A stretch of DNA of 64,000 nt, taken from Arthonia radiata (lineage: Eukaryota; Ascomycota; Arthoniomycetes; Arthoniales; Arthoniaceae). Every line of letters begins with the position of its first letter. Position 1 is the stretch's first letter. The translations under genes and the position numbers were made by a program. The notes below the pieces were generated by a model, which saw nothing but the letters and a program-made list of their open reading frames with translations, was not told the DNA's origin and searched no databases. The stretch lies in assembly GCA_002989075.1 (NCBI GenBank), contig PSQN01000013.1:116648-180647 (forward strand), written 5' to 3'. Below are positions 21,193 through 33,919 of the stretch, in pieces.

Positions 21193-22539
21193 TCATGGCT
21201 TCTCCCATCCACCTCCACCCTCCTCAAACTCCCATCCCTTCAAGCTTCTCACTACTTCTTCGTCCACTGTCACCACTTCATTCGTATACCCTTCGGCGCC
21301 ACCACCCTTCTTCACCTCCTCGAACCAGTCCAAGATCTTCTTGAAGCCCGTCGTGATGATGCACTCATCGTTCTGGCTTTCACCACCACTGAAGCACGGG
21401 TACAACGTGATCTTCTGCTCCGCCTCGTCATCCACGGTTTTCTTGATCTCGTCCATGCCTGTCGGGTTCGTTTCGGCTGTATTCAGCGGCCAGCTTGATA
21501 GGCGCCAGGCTCTGGCGTGCTTAGCTAGGAACGTGAGGTAGCTGCCGTTGTCTTTGAGCGGTATGTCAGAGGTCGCCGCATACGTCGAGATCGGTGCCGT
21601 CAACGCTAGCGCAGCAACTTTATGACGGTCCTGATTCTCATGCAAGTATTTCACCACCTCGTCACCGCCCTCCGCAAGACCGAGTATGTACAATTCAGCG
21701 CTCGAAATGACGTACTCCTTGTTCCGCAGCACCTTCTCAAACACGAATCGAATGTGCTGCTCGAAGCTTTTATTGCCTTCGATGCGATTCCACTCCTGAT
21801 GAATCTGCGCGGGTGGGTGCGTCGCACTCTTGCGGGGCATGGCATCCCAGCTTGTTGGCGTCATGGCTTTTCCCTCTTTGTGCGAGAACAGCAACTGTCC
21901 CGTGTTGAGAATGACGATGCCTGGCATCTCATCTTCAAATTCTGTTTTGTTGATCTTGGCGGCTTCTTCGGCGCGGTCACGGATCTCTTGCACGATGCTG
22001 ACAGCAGACCCGACGTTGATGCCGCCAGAGCGGGCAAGCATGCGGTAGGAGAGGATGGCGAGATCTTCGACGGAGCGGTTGACGATGACTATGATGCGGC
22101 GCTTTGTGTGGAGGAGTGGGAGAGGCGTGCTGTGAATCGGTAGATGTGGGGTTGGTGATGTGGGCGGAGCGGCGGTGAAGGTGGGAAGGTAGAGGAAGGG
22201 AAGACCGAGACGCGTGAGGCGGGCGGAGACTTCTTTACGGGCGCAGTCTTGAAAATAGGAGTTTTAGTGAGAGTACCAGTAAGCGTTTGTAGGAGAAACG
22301 AACTGTGCATGGCCTCACGCTGGGCATCGTTGTAGCGGTCATTGTTGGTGATGAAGAATTGGAAGTGCTCGCCAGGGTGTTCGATGCTTGTGATGCAGTC
22401 TTTCTCGTCGATTTTGTATCTGTAGTGGTCAGCTATGATGGTCTGCCTGGAGTTGACTACGTGATCTGTACCCGAGCTTCTTCAAGTCGTGTGGATAGAT
22501 AGGATCCTTGGGTAGATTCTCTACGCGACGGCGGTACAT
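21193..22539 (-). CDS. Arb2-domain protein
   Basis: Three exons on the minus strand: 22472-22539, 22304-22419 and 21193-22247, with introns of 52 and 56 nt; 412 residues. The N-terminus MYRRRVENLPKDPIYPHDLKKLGYKIDEKD and the block NNDRYNDAQREAMHNCARKEV (each read across splice junctions) match the Arb2 family, as do KRRIIVIVNRSVEDLAILSYRML, GSAVSIVQEI, PGIVILNTGQLLFSHKE and SWDAMPRKSATHP. The fold is alpha/beta-hydrolase-like. In S. pombe, Arb2 is part of the Argonaute siRNA chaperone complex at heterochromatin, and a related domain ends class II HDACs; in filamentous fungi the role is not established. It lies just upstream of uS14m on the same strand. Confidence 0.85.
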
Positions 22540-22890
22540 CGTCGGTCCTGAGCTTGAACGATGAGTCTGTCAAAGACGCGTTTTGCGCTTAGTCTGCAAT
22601 GCAAAGTGCGTTGGAAAAGAATTCTTGTGAGGACGTAAAGCAAAGCTGTCAATAGTGAGGAGGTGCGACCGCTGTGGAGAGTCCAGAAGAAGGAATCGGT
22701 CTGTCTGCACTGGTGAATATCCAAATGCTAGACGATGATTGCAAGCTGAGGTGAGTAACAAAGTGCGGCGCTGAAGATCGCTTGTGTAATTTCTGATATC
22801 TGAGAAACGCCGCCCAATGCGGTCTACGCCGAGGATCTACTGTACAATGCTATTCCAAATGGTGTATTTCGTTGATTCGTCAAATTGCGG
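22540..22890. other. Intergenic, short
   Basis: 351 bp between the Arb2-domain start and the uS14m stop, both on the minus strand. It must contain the Arb2-gene promoter and the uS14m 3' UTR. No motif is recognised. Confidence 0.35.
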
Positions 22891-23420
22891 CTACCAGTTG
22901 GCTTTCTTGACGCCAGGTAAATTGCCAGCCAGAGCGTTGAGACGAAAAGCAAACTATTGTGCGGGCGCAATCAGCAAGCTGCAGACGGACGCAAACACCC
23001 CACTAGCTGCGACCACAGATGCGGGTCTTGCACACCAAAGGTGTCTCGCAGCCAACGCTGGGTATACTCGACTCACTCTTGACATTCTGAAGTCTCTGAA
23101 AATGCCTCTTGCTCGTCCACCCATTAAACATCGATTCCGTATTTGCGTAGCTCGCGTATAGCAGTGCATTTGGGAGAGTTTCAGTTGTGCTTGAGCGCGC
23201 ATCCGGCCTGGGAGGGTCGTATTTCGCACGATGAATCGCAGTGCTTGCCTGGAAGGGTTGTCAACCACATGCTCTCTCACGCGCGCATCATGTCGACCGA
23301 GACGGCATACCGTAGGGGTTCATTCTCGGCGAAGACCTTGCGCTTGGTATGGTCGCGAATGACGCGCGCATTGGCGAAGCTACCGATGTCGAGCTTCCGC
23401 GACCTGAACGGTGCAGACAT
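22891..23420 (-). CDS. MRP2: Mitochondrial small ribosomal subunit protein uS14m
   Basis: Three minus-strand exons, 23311-23420, 23077-23248 and 22891-22953, separated by introns of 62 nt (GTATGC...CCAG) and 123 nt (GTGAGT...ATAG), give 114 residues. The product has the uS14 pattern throughout: RKLDIGSFANARVIRDHTKR, RQALRFIVRNTTLP, RAQAQLKLSQMHCYTR, IRNRCLMGGRARGIFRDFRM and a C-terminus FRLNALAGNLPGVKKANW. This is the mitoribosomal S14 (yeast Mrp2), in the head of the 37S subunit. Both junctions restore family sequence exactly, so the splice sites are firm. No single open frame covers the gene. Its promoter faces MET16. Confidence 0.93.
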
Positions 23421-24345
23421 GGCGGAGACAGTCAGCAATCCGCAGGCTGTCACGGATGTACGCCGTCGAGAATGGCGAGCTCGTTCAACGCAAGGATAGA
23501 GGACGTTTCAGGAAAGTGACGATATGTCATGCTTATGTCAGCGGACCGTGGAAAAGTACCTCCTTCGCGAAACTGCCTTTTTCCAGCGACGTAGTGACTT
23601 TCTCCGACATCGCTCTGCATGGGCAGCAGCTGCCTACTGCCCTACTGCATGCGTCAGAACAGACATGCACTAGAACCATACAGGCCACAAATTGAGACGA
23701 GAATGGCGTGAGATGGCATGCTCAAACCTTAACAATGACAGCAGTAGGGCTGAAAGAATCACGTCAGCGTGCTTCAACCACGACGGGTTGGAGCGTGTAC
23801 CGCCGATCGAGGCCCGCAAACTAGCCCTCAGGGACCTGCATCAATATGCACGTTACATCCGATACACAAATTTTCATATGTCATCTCTCACAGCTGTCGC
23901 ATGTGCATCTCTCTTACTTCTCCTCGGCGCAGAGGTCGTTTCCCACAAATTCTGAACTCGCGATTCCAACCCCGACTTTGTATTCGCATGAAGGGTATCG
24001 TCCTCTAAGGATGGAGGCCAGAGACATGACGACCCAAGGCTGTCATCCCCCACATAGCGCTTCATCCGGCGCTTTAGCGATGCGCCAAAGGATGCTTACC
24101 AATCCAGTCGAACCTGGCGACGGAAGCAGCGAGATCTAGATGTCACGTGCTCGCTCTCTGGATTGCGTGATTGCGTTGAGAAATGATGATTTCGCAAAAG
24201 CACTTCCGCACCCAAAAATGCCCTTTCTTCTCTCTTCTCGAGTCCACGTTTCTCCGGAGCCATCAATAGTGACTACGCCTGCTTTTCGGCCCGTATAGTA
24301 TCAGCGCACCCTGATCGCAAGTATCCCACTTCATCCTCATTCACA
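23421..24345. promoter_or_regulatory. Divergent region uS14m / MET16 with CACGTG
   Basis: 925 bp with no convincing gene. A CACGTG palindrome at 24144-24149, in the context TCACGTG, lies about 200 bp upstream of the MET16 ATG. In yeast this is the Cbf1 site of sulfur genes; use here is inference. Confidence 0.45.
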
Positions 24346-25298
24346 ATGTCTTTCAAGCTGCCTTTCCGGGAACGAAGCACCTCCGAGTGCGATTCTGGAT
24401 ATTCCAGTGCGGACTCGAGCCAGTCGGGCTTGTCGGAGGTTTTCTTCACCAAGCCGCACCTGAAGCACATCAATGCACAGTTGTCCAAGTTGCCACCACA
24501 AGGTAAGCAGCGCGCCGACTCTGTCTATTGCATGCGACGGGCGCTGATGTCGCCGTTGTAGAAATCCTCAAATGGTGCTTAGTGTCGCTGCCTTCGCTGT
24601 ATCAGGAAACGGCTTTCGGTCTAACGGGGCTGGTGACTGTCGACATGCTGTCCAAGCTGTCCGAACCCATCACTCCTGAAGTCGACCTCATCTTCCTTGA
24701 CACTCTTTACCACTTCAAGGAGACTCATAACCTCGTCAGCCGGGTCAAGTCAAGGTATCCTCACGTGCGCCTGCACACCTACAAGCCCAAAGGTGTCCAG
24801 GACGTCTCCGGGTTTGAGTCGAAGTACGGCAAGAACCTCTGGCAGACCAACGAGGAGTTGTACGACTACACTGTCAAAGTCGAACCTAGTGAGCGAGCCT
24901 TTGCCGAATTGGGTGTCAGAGCCGCCTTGACTGGTCGTCGAAGACAGCAAGGCGGCGCTCGCAGAGGTCTTGACATCATTGAGGTTGATGACCGAGGTCT
25001 GATCAAGGTCAATCCGCTCGCGAATTGGACCTTCCAGGACGTCAAGGAATACATCGACGCGAACAACGTACCGTACAACGAGCTACTCGACCAAGCTTAC
25101 AAGAGCGTCGGCGACTGGCACTCAACACAGCCGGTGGCAGCTGGTGAGGACGAGCGCGCTGGCCGATGGAAAGGCCGTGACAAGACGGAGTGCGGCATTC
25201 ACAACCCCAAGTCGCGCTATGCTCAGATGCTCATGGAGCAAGCGGAGAAGGAGCAGGAGCAGGCAGCGCAGCAGAAGGCTGCTGTGACTGCGTCATGA
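24346..25298 (+). CDS. MET16: Phosphoadenylyl-sulfate (PAPS) reductase
   Basis: Join 24346-24502 and 24562-25298 (59-nt intron), 297 residues. It reduces PAPS to sulfite with thioredoxin, the third step of sulfate assimilation. Visible blocks are the Ser-rich N-terminus, FFTKPHLKHINAQL, the nucleotide-binding region ETAFGLTGLVTVDML and DLIFLDTLYHFKET, LTGRRRQQGG, IKVNPLANWTFQDV, and the catalytic KTECGIH near residue 262, whose Cys takes the sulfonate. No Fe-S cluster Cys pairs are seen, as expected of a PAPS (not APS) reductase. The C-terminus is Gln/Glu/Ala-rich. MET3 follows on the same strand after 732 bp. Confidence 0.93.
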
Positions 25299-27999
<2,701 letters not shown>

Positions 28000-28587
28000 A
28001 GGTGGAGTGGAACTATGGGTGGGAAGGCGGTCATCGTAGTGGATGAGATGTCGTGGGAGTTCGAAGAAAGAGAGAGGAATGAGAGAAGCTGCCTTAGAGC
28101 TGGGAAGGCATCTGATAGACTTAACGTGACAGATTCCGTGCTTTCAACGACGGTCCTAACGCACTGAGAATGCTATGCCAGATGACATGAAGTAAGACAC
28201 CTGTATTGGCTATGATTTCAATCAATTATGTCGAACGTTGGTCAATTTTCGCCACAGTCTAGGTATGGACGGCGACCCTGCCGTTAGGCTATTTATGTAG
28301 ACGACGGAGGCAGCTATCACAGCAACCGGCATTTCAATGAGGAATGAATACGTGCGCGTGTTTTCAATGATGTTCTCATTGCCTGGAGTGTATCGTTGAT
28401 GTACATATCAACATGTCCGTCCAGATGCCCACCATGCATCGTACACAAACCACGCGTACTTCTCTTTTCGCTCATGAGAGCGCCGATTTCCATGCTCGCT
28501 GAAACGTCAAAAGCTTCGTCTCTCATCCTTGACCATCACCTATCCCATGCTGAAGCGAAAACCACAGCAGACGGCACGTGGACGGCA
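28000..28587. other. Intergenic, convergent 3' ends
   Basis: 588 bp between MET3 (+) and the EGF-like membrane protein gene (-). Nothing recognisable. Confidence 0.35.
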
Positions 28588-31350
28588 CTACCGCCTACTC
28601 CTCCCCGGGCTCGTGCCCGCCCCAGCAATCTGCCCATCGCCACTCACCTTCATACTCACCAAGTCCAAGGAAAACCCATTCCCCATATCTACATCCTTCG
28701 GGTCCTGAGCACTCCCGTCTCCACCCATCGTGCTCCCTTGCCCCGCAACACCACCGCCAACACCATTGAAAAACGGCTGCAGCTTCTGGCTCGCCTGCAC
28801 CGCGAAGTCCAATCTCTGCGACACCTGCAGCACGTACAAAATCGACGTCTTGGCGAAATTGATGTGATTGGTGTCCGTGTACTGCTGCGTGCTTGAGGAC
28901 ACGGAGCCGGAGTCCGAGGTCGAGCTGGATGACGGCGCAGAAGACGCAGAGGTCGGACCGGCGATGACGAGACCGCCCGCTGTGATGGCTGCGTCCTGAC
29001 GCTTGTGAGCGCGTGCGTGCTCCATCGTGTCGATCGTGAGGCCTCGCTTCCGGCTGTCGGGCGCGACAGCTACGAGTGTGTTTTGGATGTCGCAGTCGAT
29101 GTTCGCTGCTGCGAAGGCCGTCAAGATGCTTGTCGCGTTCAGCGGCACTCGAAATTGGGCCGGCGCGTTGATGATGAGGCTTGGTAGTGAACTACCGACA
29201 CTCGCGTCGCTGAGCCCGGCTGCAGGGATGGCCGCGCACGAGCCGGGGTTGTTCTTGACGTCGCAGGTGGGACCCGTGAACGAGTTCGCGCAGATGCACT
29301 GGCAGGCGCCGCTCTGGTCTGGAACGGCGGTCCCGCTGTTGGCGCAGGGGTGCGTCGTTGCGCATGTCGCTGGCGGAGCTGGCGGAGGGGCTTTGGAGCG
29401 ATCGTTGGGGATGACGACGAGGGCGACTGGTAGAACGACGGCGAGGATGACGAGGATCAGCGTCGTGAAGAGGAGGACGAAGAACAGCCACAGAGGGAGG
29501 CCGCAACATCTCCTCTGAGGGCGACCGCCGCGGTGATCATACTTTGAGCGGTAGGGTGTGCCCGCGTCGTTGCGGTTGTAGGATTGGTTCCGAAGATGAG
29601 AAGGCGGTAATGGTGCTGGGCGCGGCCATTTTTCGGACATGTTTGAGCCACGCGAGCCAGGGAGATTGGTGGTAGATGGGAAAGGGAAGGATTTGCCGTT
29701 GTAATTGAGCATCATCGTGTTAAGGCTGGTGGTGGACTTGCCGTGCTCACGGAGGTCTTTGAGGAGCTCGTTGCCGAACCAGTCTGACTGCTTAGAGGAC
29801 GTCTTGCCGCGCTCGAGATTGGAGGCCATTTGCAACGCGCGGTTGAGTAAGCCAGGGAGAGACGTCATGGAACCGCGGGCTTCGGCTTCGCGGACGGCGT
29901 TGACGTCAATGGAAACGGGGGCCTTGTCGCCGACACGGTCTTTGAGAGAGCGTTGCCGTCGCGGGAGAAGGGCGGCTTCATCAGTCGACTTTTGGTTGGG
30001 GTTGTGTTGCTGTGGTCGGTACTCGCGAGAGAAGCGGGACTGTGGCAGGGAGAGGGGCGCCAGTCGGTGGGTGGTCGCTTTTGTATCGATAGGAGATATC
30101 ATCTGTGGGGGAGACCTGTTATCAACTGGTGATCGAGTGTGACTTGGCGGAGAAATGGGTGATCTGCCATCTGATGGAGATATAGGCGTTCGCAACGGCC
30201 ATGATCCGGGAGGTTGCTGAGGTAAGGGCGGTGGTATATCCAATGATGGTATTTGCTGCGATGCGTCTTGAGGTGCTCGCGAGCCTTGATGCGTTGTGAG
30301 AGGCGGGGGCATCATGCCGACACCCAACGTACCCGATGATCGTGCCAACGAACGCGTGTCGTCACTGCTGAAGCTGTGGTCTTCGGGCTCTTCACCGCGA
30401 ACTGACGGAGCAATGGAGCGATGCTCGCTGTACCGCACATTGGTCAAAGCTGCCTTCTGCCTCTTGCCCAAGCTCGCCTGCCTCACTAAACCGTGTTCTT
30501 GGGAATTATTAGGATTAGATGCTGCTAGAATACCGTCGAGGCCCTTCGGCTCACTATCCAACGGAGAGATCACCCCGCTTTCATCAGTACGGTAGCCTTC
30601 GAGACCGCTCGAGCTTTCACTTTCACTGCGTGAACGGGGAGAGATGTTCTCTTCGGGGATCCTGTCCATGAACGGGTTGTCGCCGTAGTACGAGGATGCA
30701 CGACCCTTGCTAGGGCGACTTTTGTTTTGATCATTGCGTTTCAGCGAAGCTTGCATATCACCGAATGTCGGCATCTGTGATAGGTCTGGCGACGCCTTTG
30801 GGGTGCTGCTGTTGGAATAGACTGATGCAGTATACTGGCTAGTGCGCGACTGTCGCGTGTTCTCTCCATTTGGAGGAGCCGCCCTCTGTCTCGGGGGCTG
30901 GAGATTGTCATGACCAGGCCTGACAGGGACAGGCCCTTGTCTCATGTGTTGATTGCTCATTGAACGGGGTATCCCAGTGGACGGCGGCCCGACAGGCATG
31001 TGCCCATCTGGCGAGCGCGGCGGTCGTGGCGGCCCTACTCTCTGTGCTGGGTGCATATTAGGGTGGGGTTGATACTGCGGTCGTTGCGCACCGTAGTTAT
31101 AATACTGCTGGGGAGGTTGCGGTTCGTGATGCTGCGGCGGCGGGCGGGGCAAAGGCCATTGTTGTCTGTCTGGCGAGATTGGGCTTCGCATCGACGGAGG
31201 AGACATTGGACTTCGCCGCGGCTGGGAGACGGGACTCTGGGCGTAGCGTGAAGGCGAGGGTCGTTCATCGTAGGATGCATCTTGGGAAGTGATGATCGGA
31301 GGATATCGGGGCCGACCAGGGCCAGGTTGCTGCTGCCATGGATGGCTCAT
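28588..31350 (-). CDS. Large single-pass membrane protein with EGF-like segment
   Basis: Intronless 920-residue frame. Residues 1-600 are Pro/Ser/Gln-rich and probably disordered (MSHPWQQQPGPGRPRYPP onward), with many phosphorylation-type SP sites. Near residue 615 a Cys-Cys pair (RCCGLPLW) leads into a strongly hydrophobic segment (FFVLLFTTLILVILAVVLPV). Directly after, residues 660-695 hold six Cys in EGF spacing (CATTHPCANSGTAV ... CQCICANSFTGPTC). The outer domain of about 200 residues ends with a Ser-rich stretch and a basic tail (GRSRR). The layout suggests a long cytosolic arm, one membrane span and an extracellular EGF-like domain. I know similar uncharacterised proteins in filamentous fungi but no function. 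The last few residues could change if a terminal intron exists. Confidence 0.75.
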   Translation of the reverse strand: MSHPWQQQPGPGRPRYPPIITSQDASYDERPSPSRYAQSPVSQPRRSPMSPPSMRSPISPDRQQWPLPRPPPQHHEPQPPQQYYNYGAQRPQYQPHPNMHPAQRVGPPRPPRSPDGHMPVGPPSTGIPRSMSNQHMRQGPVPVRPGHDNLQPPRQRAAPPNGENTRQSRTSQYTASVYSNSSTPKASPDLSQMPTFGDMQASLKRNDQNKSRPSKGRASSYYGDNPFMDRIPEENISPRSRSESESSSGLEGYRTDESGVISPLDSEPKGLDGILAASNPNNSQEHGLVRQASLGKRQKAALTNVRYSEHRSIAPSVRGEEPEDHSFSSDDTRSLARSSGTLGVGMMPPPLTTHQGSRAPQDASQQIPSLDIPPPLPQQPPGSWPLRTPISPSDGRSPISPPSHTRSPVDNRSPPQMISPIDTKATTHRLAPLSLPQSRFSREYRPQQHNPNQKSTDEAALLPRRQRSLKDRVGDKAPVSIDVNAVREAEARGSMTSLPGLLNRALQMASNLERGKTSSKQSDWFGNELLKDLREHGKSTTSLNTMMLNYNGKSFPFPSTTNLPGSRGSNMSEKWPRPAPLPPSHLRNQSYNRNDAGTPYRSKYDHRGGRPQRRCCGLPLWLFFVLLFTTLILVILAVVLPVALVVIPNDRSKAPPPAPPATCATTHPCANSGTAVPDQSGACQCICANSFTGPTCDVKNNPGSCAAIPAAGLSDASVGSSLPSLIINAPAQFRVPLNATSILTAFAAANIDCDIQNTLVAVAPDSRKRGLTIDTMEHARAHKRQDAAITAGGLVIAGPTSASSAPSSSSTSDSGSVSSSTQQYTDTNHINFAKTSILYVLQVSQRLDFAVQASQKLQPFFNGVGGGVAGQGSTMGGDGSAQDPKDVDMGNGFSLDLVSMKVSGDGQIAGAGTSPGRSRR

Positions 31351-33030
31351 GGGTCATATGAAGGAGTGGAAAAGTATGAACGGAGGGGCGGTCAGACAAG
31401 GAAGTGAAGCACGAAGTCCATCCAGAAATGTAGAATGGAAGGCTTTGTGGCCAACAGAATAAACAACTGTGAAGAAACGAACAGAGACGAGAGCTTCGAG
31501 TGCAAAGAGCGAGCCAGGAAGCTTCGGCTGCGAGAGAGGCGAAATGGGACGGCGGAGAAGTGCTTCAGAAGAGGGTGATGCGCCGTTTAGAGGCCGGGAT
31601 AACCCTTTGCTGACTCGAAAGAGGATGTTTCAGAAGGTGGAGGAGCGGTTAGAGGTGAGATGTACAATACGTGAGTGAAAGTATCGCAACAAGTGCGGCG
31701 TCGAGCCGACGACGAGAGAGGAGCGAACAAAGAGAAACGCGTCGAGCGAAGTGGGTAAAGAAGAAAGAAAACGTCGACGGCAACAAGGTCAGGAGAGGGA
31801 GATGCGGAGAGAGGCAGCAGAGACAGACGCTTGTCGCGAAAGTGGACGAGATGAGAATAGGATTGAATCGCGGCGGCCAAACCTGAAACAGGCTACGCCC
31901 TGAACCGCGCCTGGCTGGGAAATGATCGCCCGGGCGGTGGCTGTAAACTCCGAGCAGCTGCTTCTTTCAGCGTGACGTGCCAGCATGCTGCAGCCTCATC
32001 TGTTTGCGATCCACGAGCAGGAAGGAAGTGGGTGTCTAATCATTGAAGTGAGCGTTTGTCTGGCGGTATGATGATTGATAGTGTACGGAGTCGATGAGAG
32101 TGACAAGATGGATCCGTCGAGCTGACAAGGCTGAAGCTTTCTTCCGGAAGATTGGACCCAAACGCTCGCACTGACACATCCGGCAAGTAATTTTGGCTCC
32201 TCATCACCTGCCCGATGCGATAGCTATGTGAGGAGGATTCCTTCGCGAACACGGCAAAACGTTCTTTCATCTCATCTCCTCAGACCGCTCCTTGCTCCGT
32301 GCGCGTCGACATGACAATCACACCCGTTTCTCATCAAACGTTGCTGCCACGTAGGTGACAGAAGTCATGGGATAGGGTTAACCAAACCCGTCACCAAAAT
32401 CTTAGGCGGGTCAATACAACCCTATCCCATGAATTTTGTCACCTACGTGCTGCTGTCATTGTCATCTACTACGTTGCCTGTCTGGATTCCTCCTCGACCA
32501 CGTGCCCTTGTAGGAGAAAATACATGCTCTATGCGATAGATAGTGATGCTTCGACTTGCCATCGTTATTGATACAGATAGAATCTCGTCCAGCCAACATA
32601 GCCCCCATCCTCGTGAAGAGTTGCGGACCCAAGTCTCAATCCGGACTGCGCCATTCATCTGGCCAGGCTGAGGATCCAAAGAAGCCCCACGACGCACAAG
32701 CTGCATACTGTCCTTTTCCAGCGGCCACGGCGACAGTCCGTTTGACTTGGTCGCACTGGAAGCCGCGTGGGTGCAAAGGTCCGCGTGCTCGAACCCGAGA
32801 AGGACGAGCGATTTGCGGGTAAGCCGCCTTCACGTTCGCTGACGGCAGCTGCCAGCAAGTCGCGATTTCCCTATGCAAATGCTTGACCGACTTCTTCAAT
32901 GCTTGCGTCCATGAGGAAGTAATTTCACTTGTAAGAAGCCCTCCGTCTATCGCCGTCATCTACACGCTGCACCCATAGTCTTGCATACCTTTTCTAACAC
33001 ACTACCAAAGCATCTTCCACATCACACATT
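31351..33030. other. Long intergenic region with an inverted repeat
   Basis: 1.68 kb between divergent genes. 31.4-31.9 kb is purine-rich (GAGA/GAAA runs), like a leader of the minus-strand gene. The only clear structure is the imperfect inverted repeat at 32348-32449, listed separately. No gene is supported. Confidence 0.4.
32348..32449. repeat. Imperfect 32-bp inverted repeat (MITE-like, 102 bp)
   Basis: The left arm 32348-32379 (CACGTAGGTGACA...GGGATAGGGTT) and right arm 32418-32449 are reverse complements with two mismatches in 32. They surround a 38-bp spacer with its own short stem (ACCCG/CGGGT). CTGC occurs on both outer flanks (32344-32347 and 32450-32453) and could be a 4-bp target duplication. 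No coding capacity. Confidence 0.7.
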
Positions 33031-33861
33031 ATGAGCGCACAGACACCAAACATCGGTCGAAGGCGTGCCAACGCTGTCTCTTTGATCAACACCCCTCCCC
33101 GACGCAGTCATAGCGCAGAGATGGCAAGACTGTTTCAGAATGCAAGGAAAGGCGCGCCATAGAATGGCCAGAAAGAGAACGTGCGCAGTACTTCCGGTCT
33201 TTTTGCAGATTCTGCCTTGCCCGCCAAGGAATCGAGCGCAACTCCATCATCGCCGCCTTTGCGACCTGCAAATGGTATCCACGGCGAGCCAAGACGTGCT
33301 CTTCATCCCATCTCGGGCCCTTCAATCACCAGCCCGCCACGTCATCCCAATCCAGGCAGAACACACACCATCGAGGCCTGGCTAGCGAGCGTCGACGAGG
33401 AGATCGAGCCCCCTGACACAAGCTCGACTGCATCACACAACGAGCAGTCGAAATTTTCCGAATCCACATCCGAGTCCTCCGCCGAAGATAGCACTGGTCT
33501 TCAGAGCGTAGGGTCCGAAGAAAGTCCTGGCAAACAGCGACTGATCACTCAACTGTTGGCACCTGCACACCCGAAGCGGAAGAAAACACCTTCCAAGTCC
33601 GAGCTTCCCGGCGGACTGACCAGCCGATGCCATCGTCCAAACACAGATTTGTCACTTGCGGGGCCAGGAACCCACAAGATGCGGCAGCCATCAACAGGCA
33701 AGAGCAGAAGTCCTTCCACGACAGATGCAGACCTCAGTCCCTTGGTTGAATGCCATCGGAAAGGCTCAGGACACAAGCGGCAAAGATGCGGCAGCTATTT
33801 CGACGAAGACATCTTGCCGCATCTGAGTCCAAAACAACCAGGTCATTCGCAAGGAGTGTAG
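33031..33861 (+). CDS. Unrecognised disordered protein, frame crossed by one TAG
   Basis: The ATG at 33031 opens 43 codons (MSAQTPNIGRRRANAVSLIN ... ARKGAP), then TAG at 33160-33162, after which the same frame runs 233 more codons (NGQKENVRSTSGLF ...) to a TAG at 33859. The downstream part has no ATG until late, so it cannot easily be its own gene. Composition is Ser/Pro/Lys-rich with an SP-rich centre; TIEAWLASVDEEIEPPD and SYFDEDILPHLSPK look like short ordered motifs, and HPKRKKTPSK resembles a nuclear localisation signal. No family is recognised. No canonical intron spans the TAG; only weak donors such as GTTTCA (57 nt to GCGCAG, in frame) exist. It lies tail-to-tail with IPI3, 58 bp apart. 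Confidence 0.5.
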
Positions 33862-33919
33862 GAGGTGCCGGGTTTCGCGCAGGCTGGCCGCAAAGATGCT
33901 TGAGGCCAACATAGTCCGA

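Noticed and set aside
22304-22419. Suspected frameshift in Arb2-gene exon 2
   Set aside because: It came from misreading the junction of two sequence lines; rereading gives a 116-nt exon with an intact frame.
22817-23161. Plus-strand small protein overlapping uS14m
   Set aside because: The minus strand encodes uS14m with exact splice junctions through this interval.
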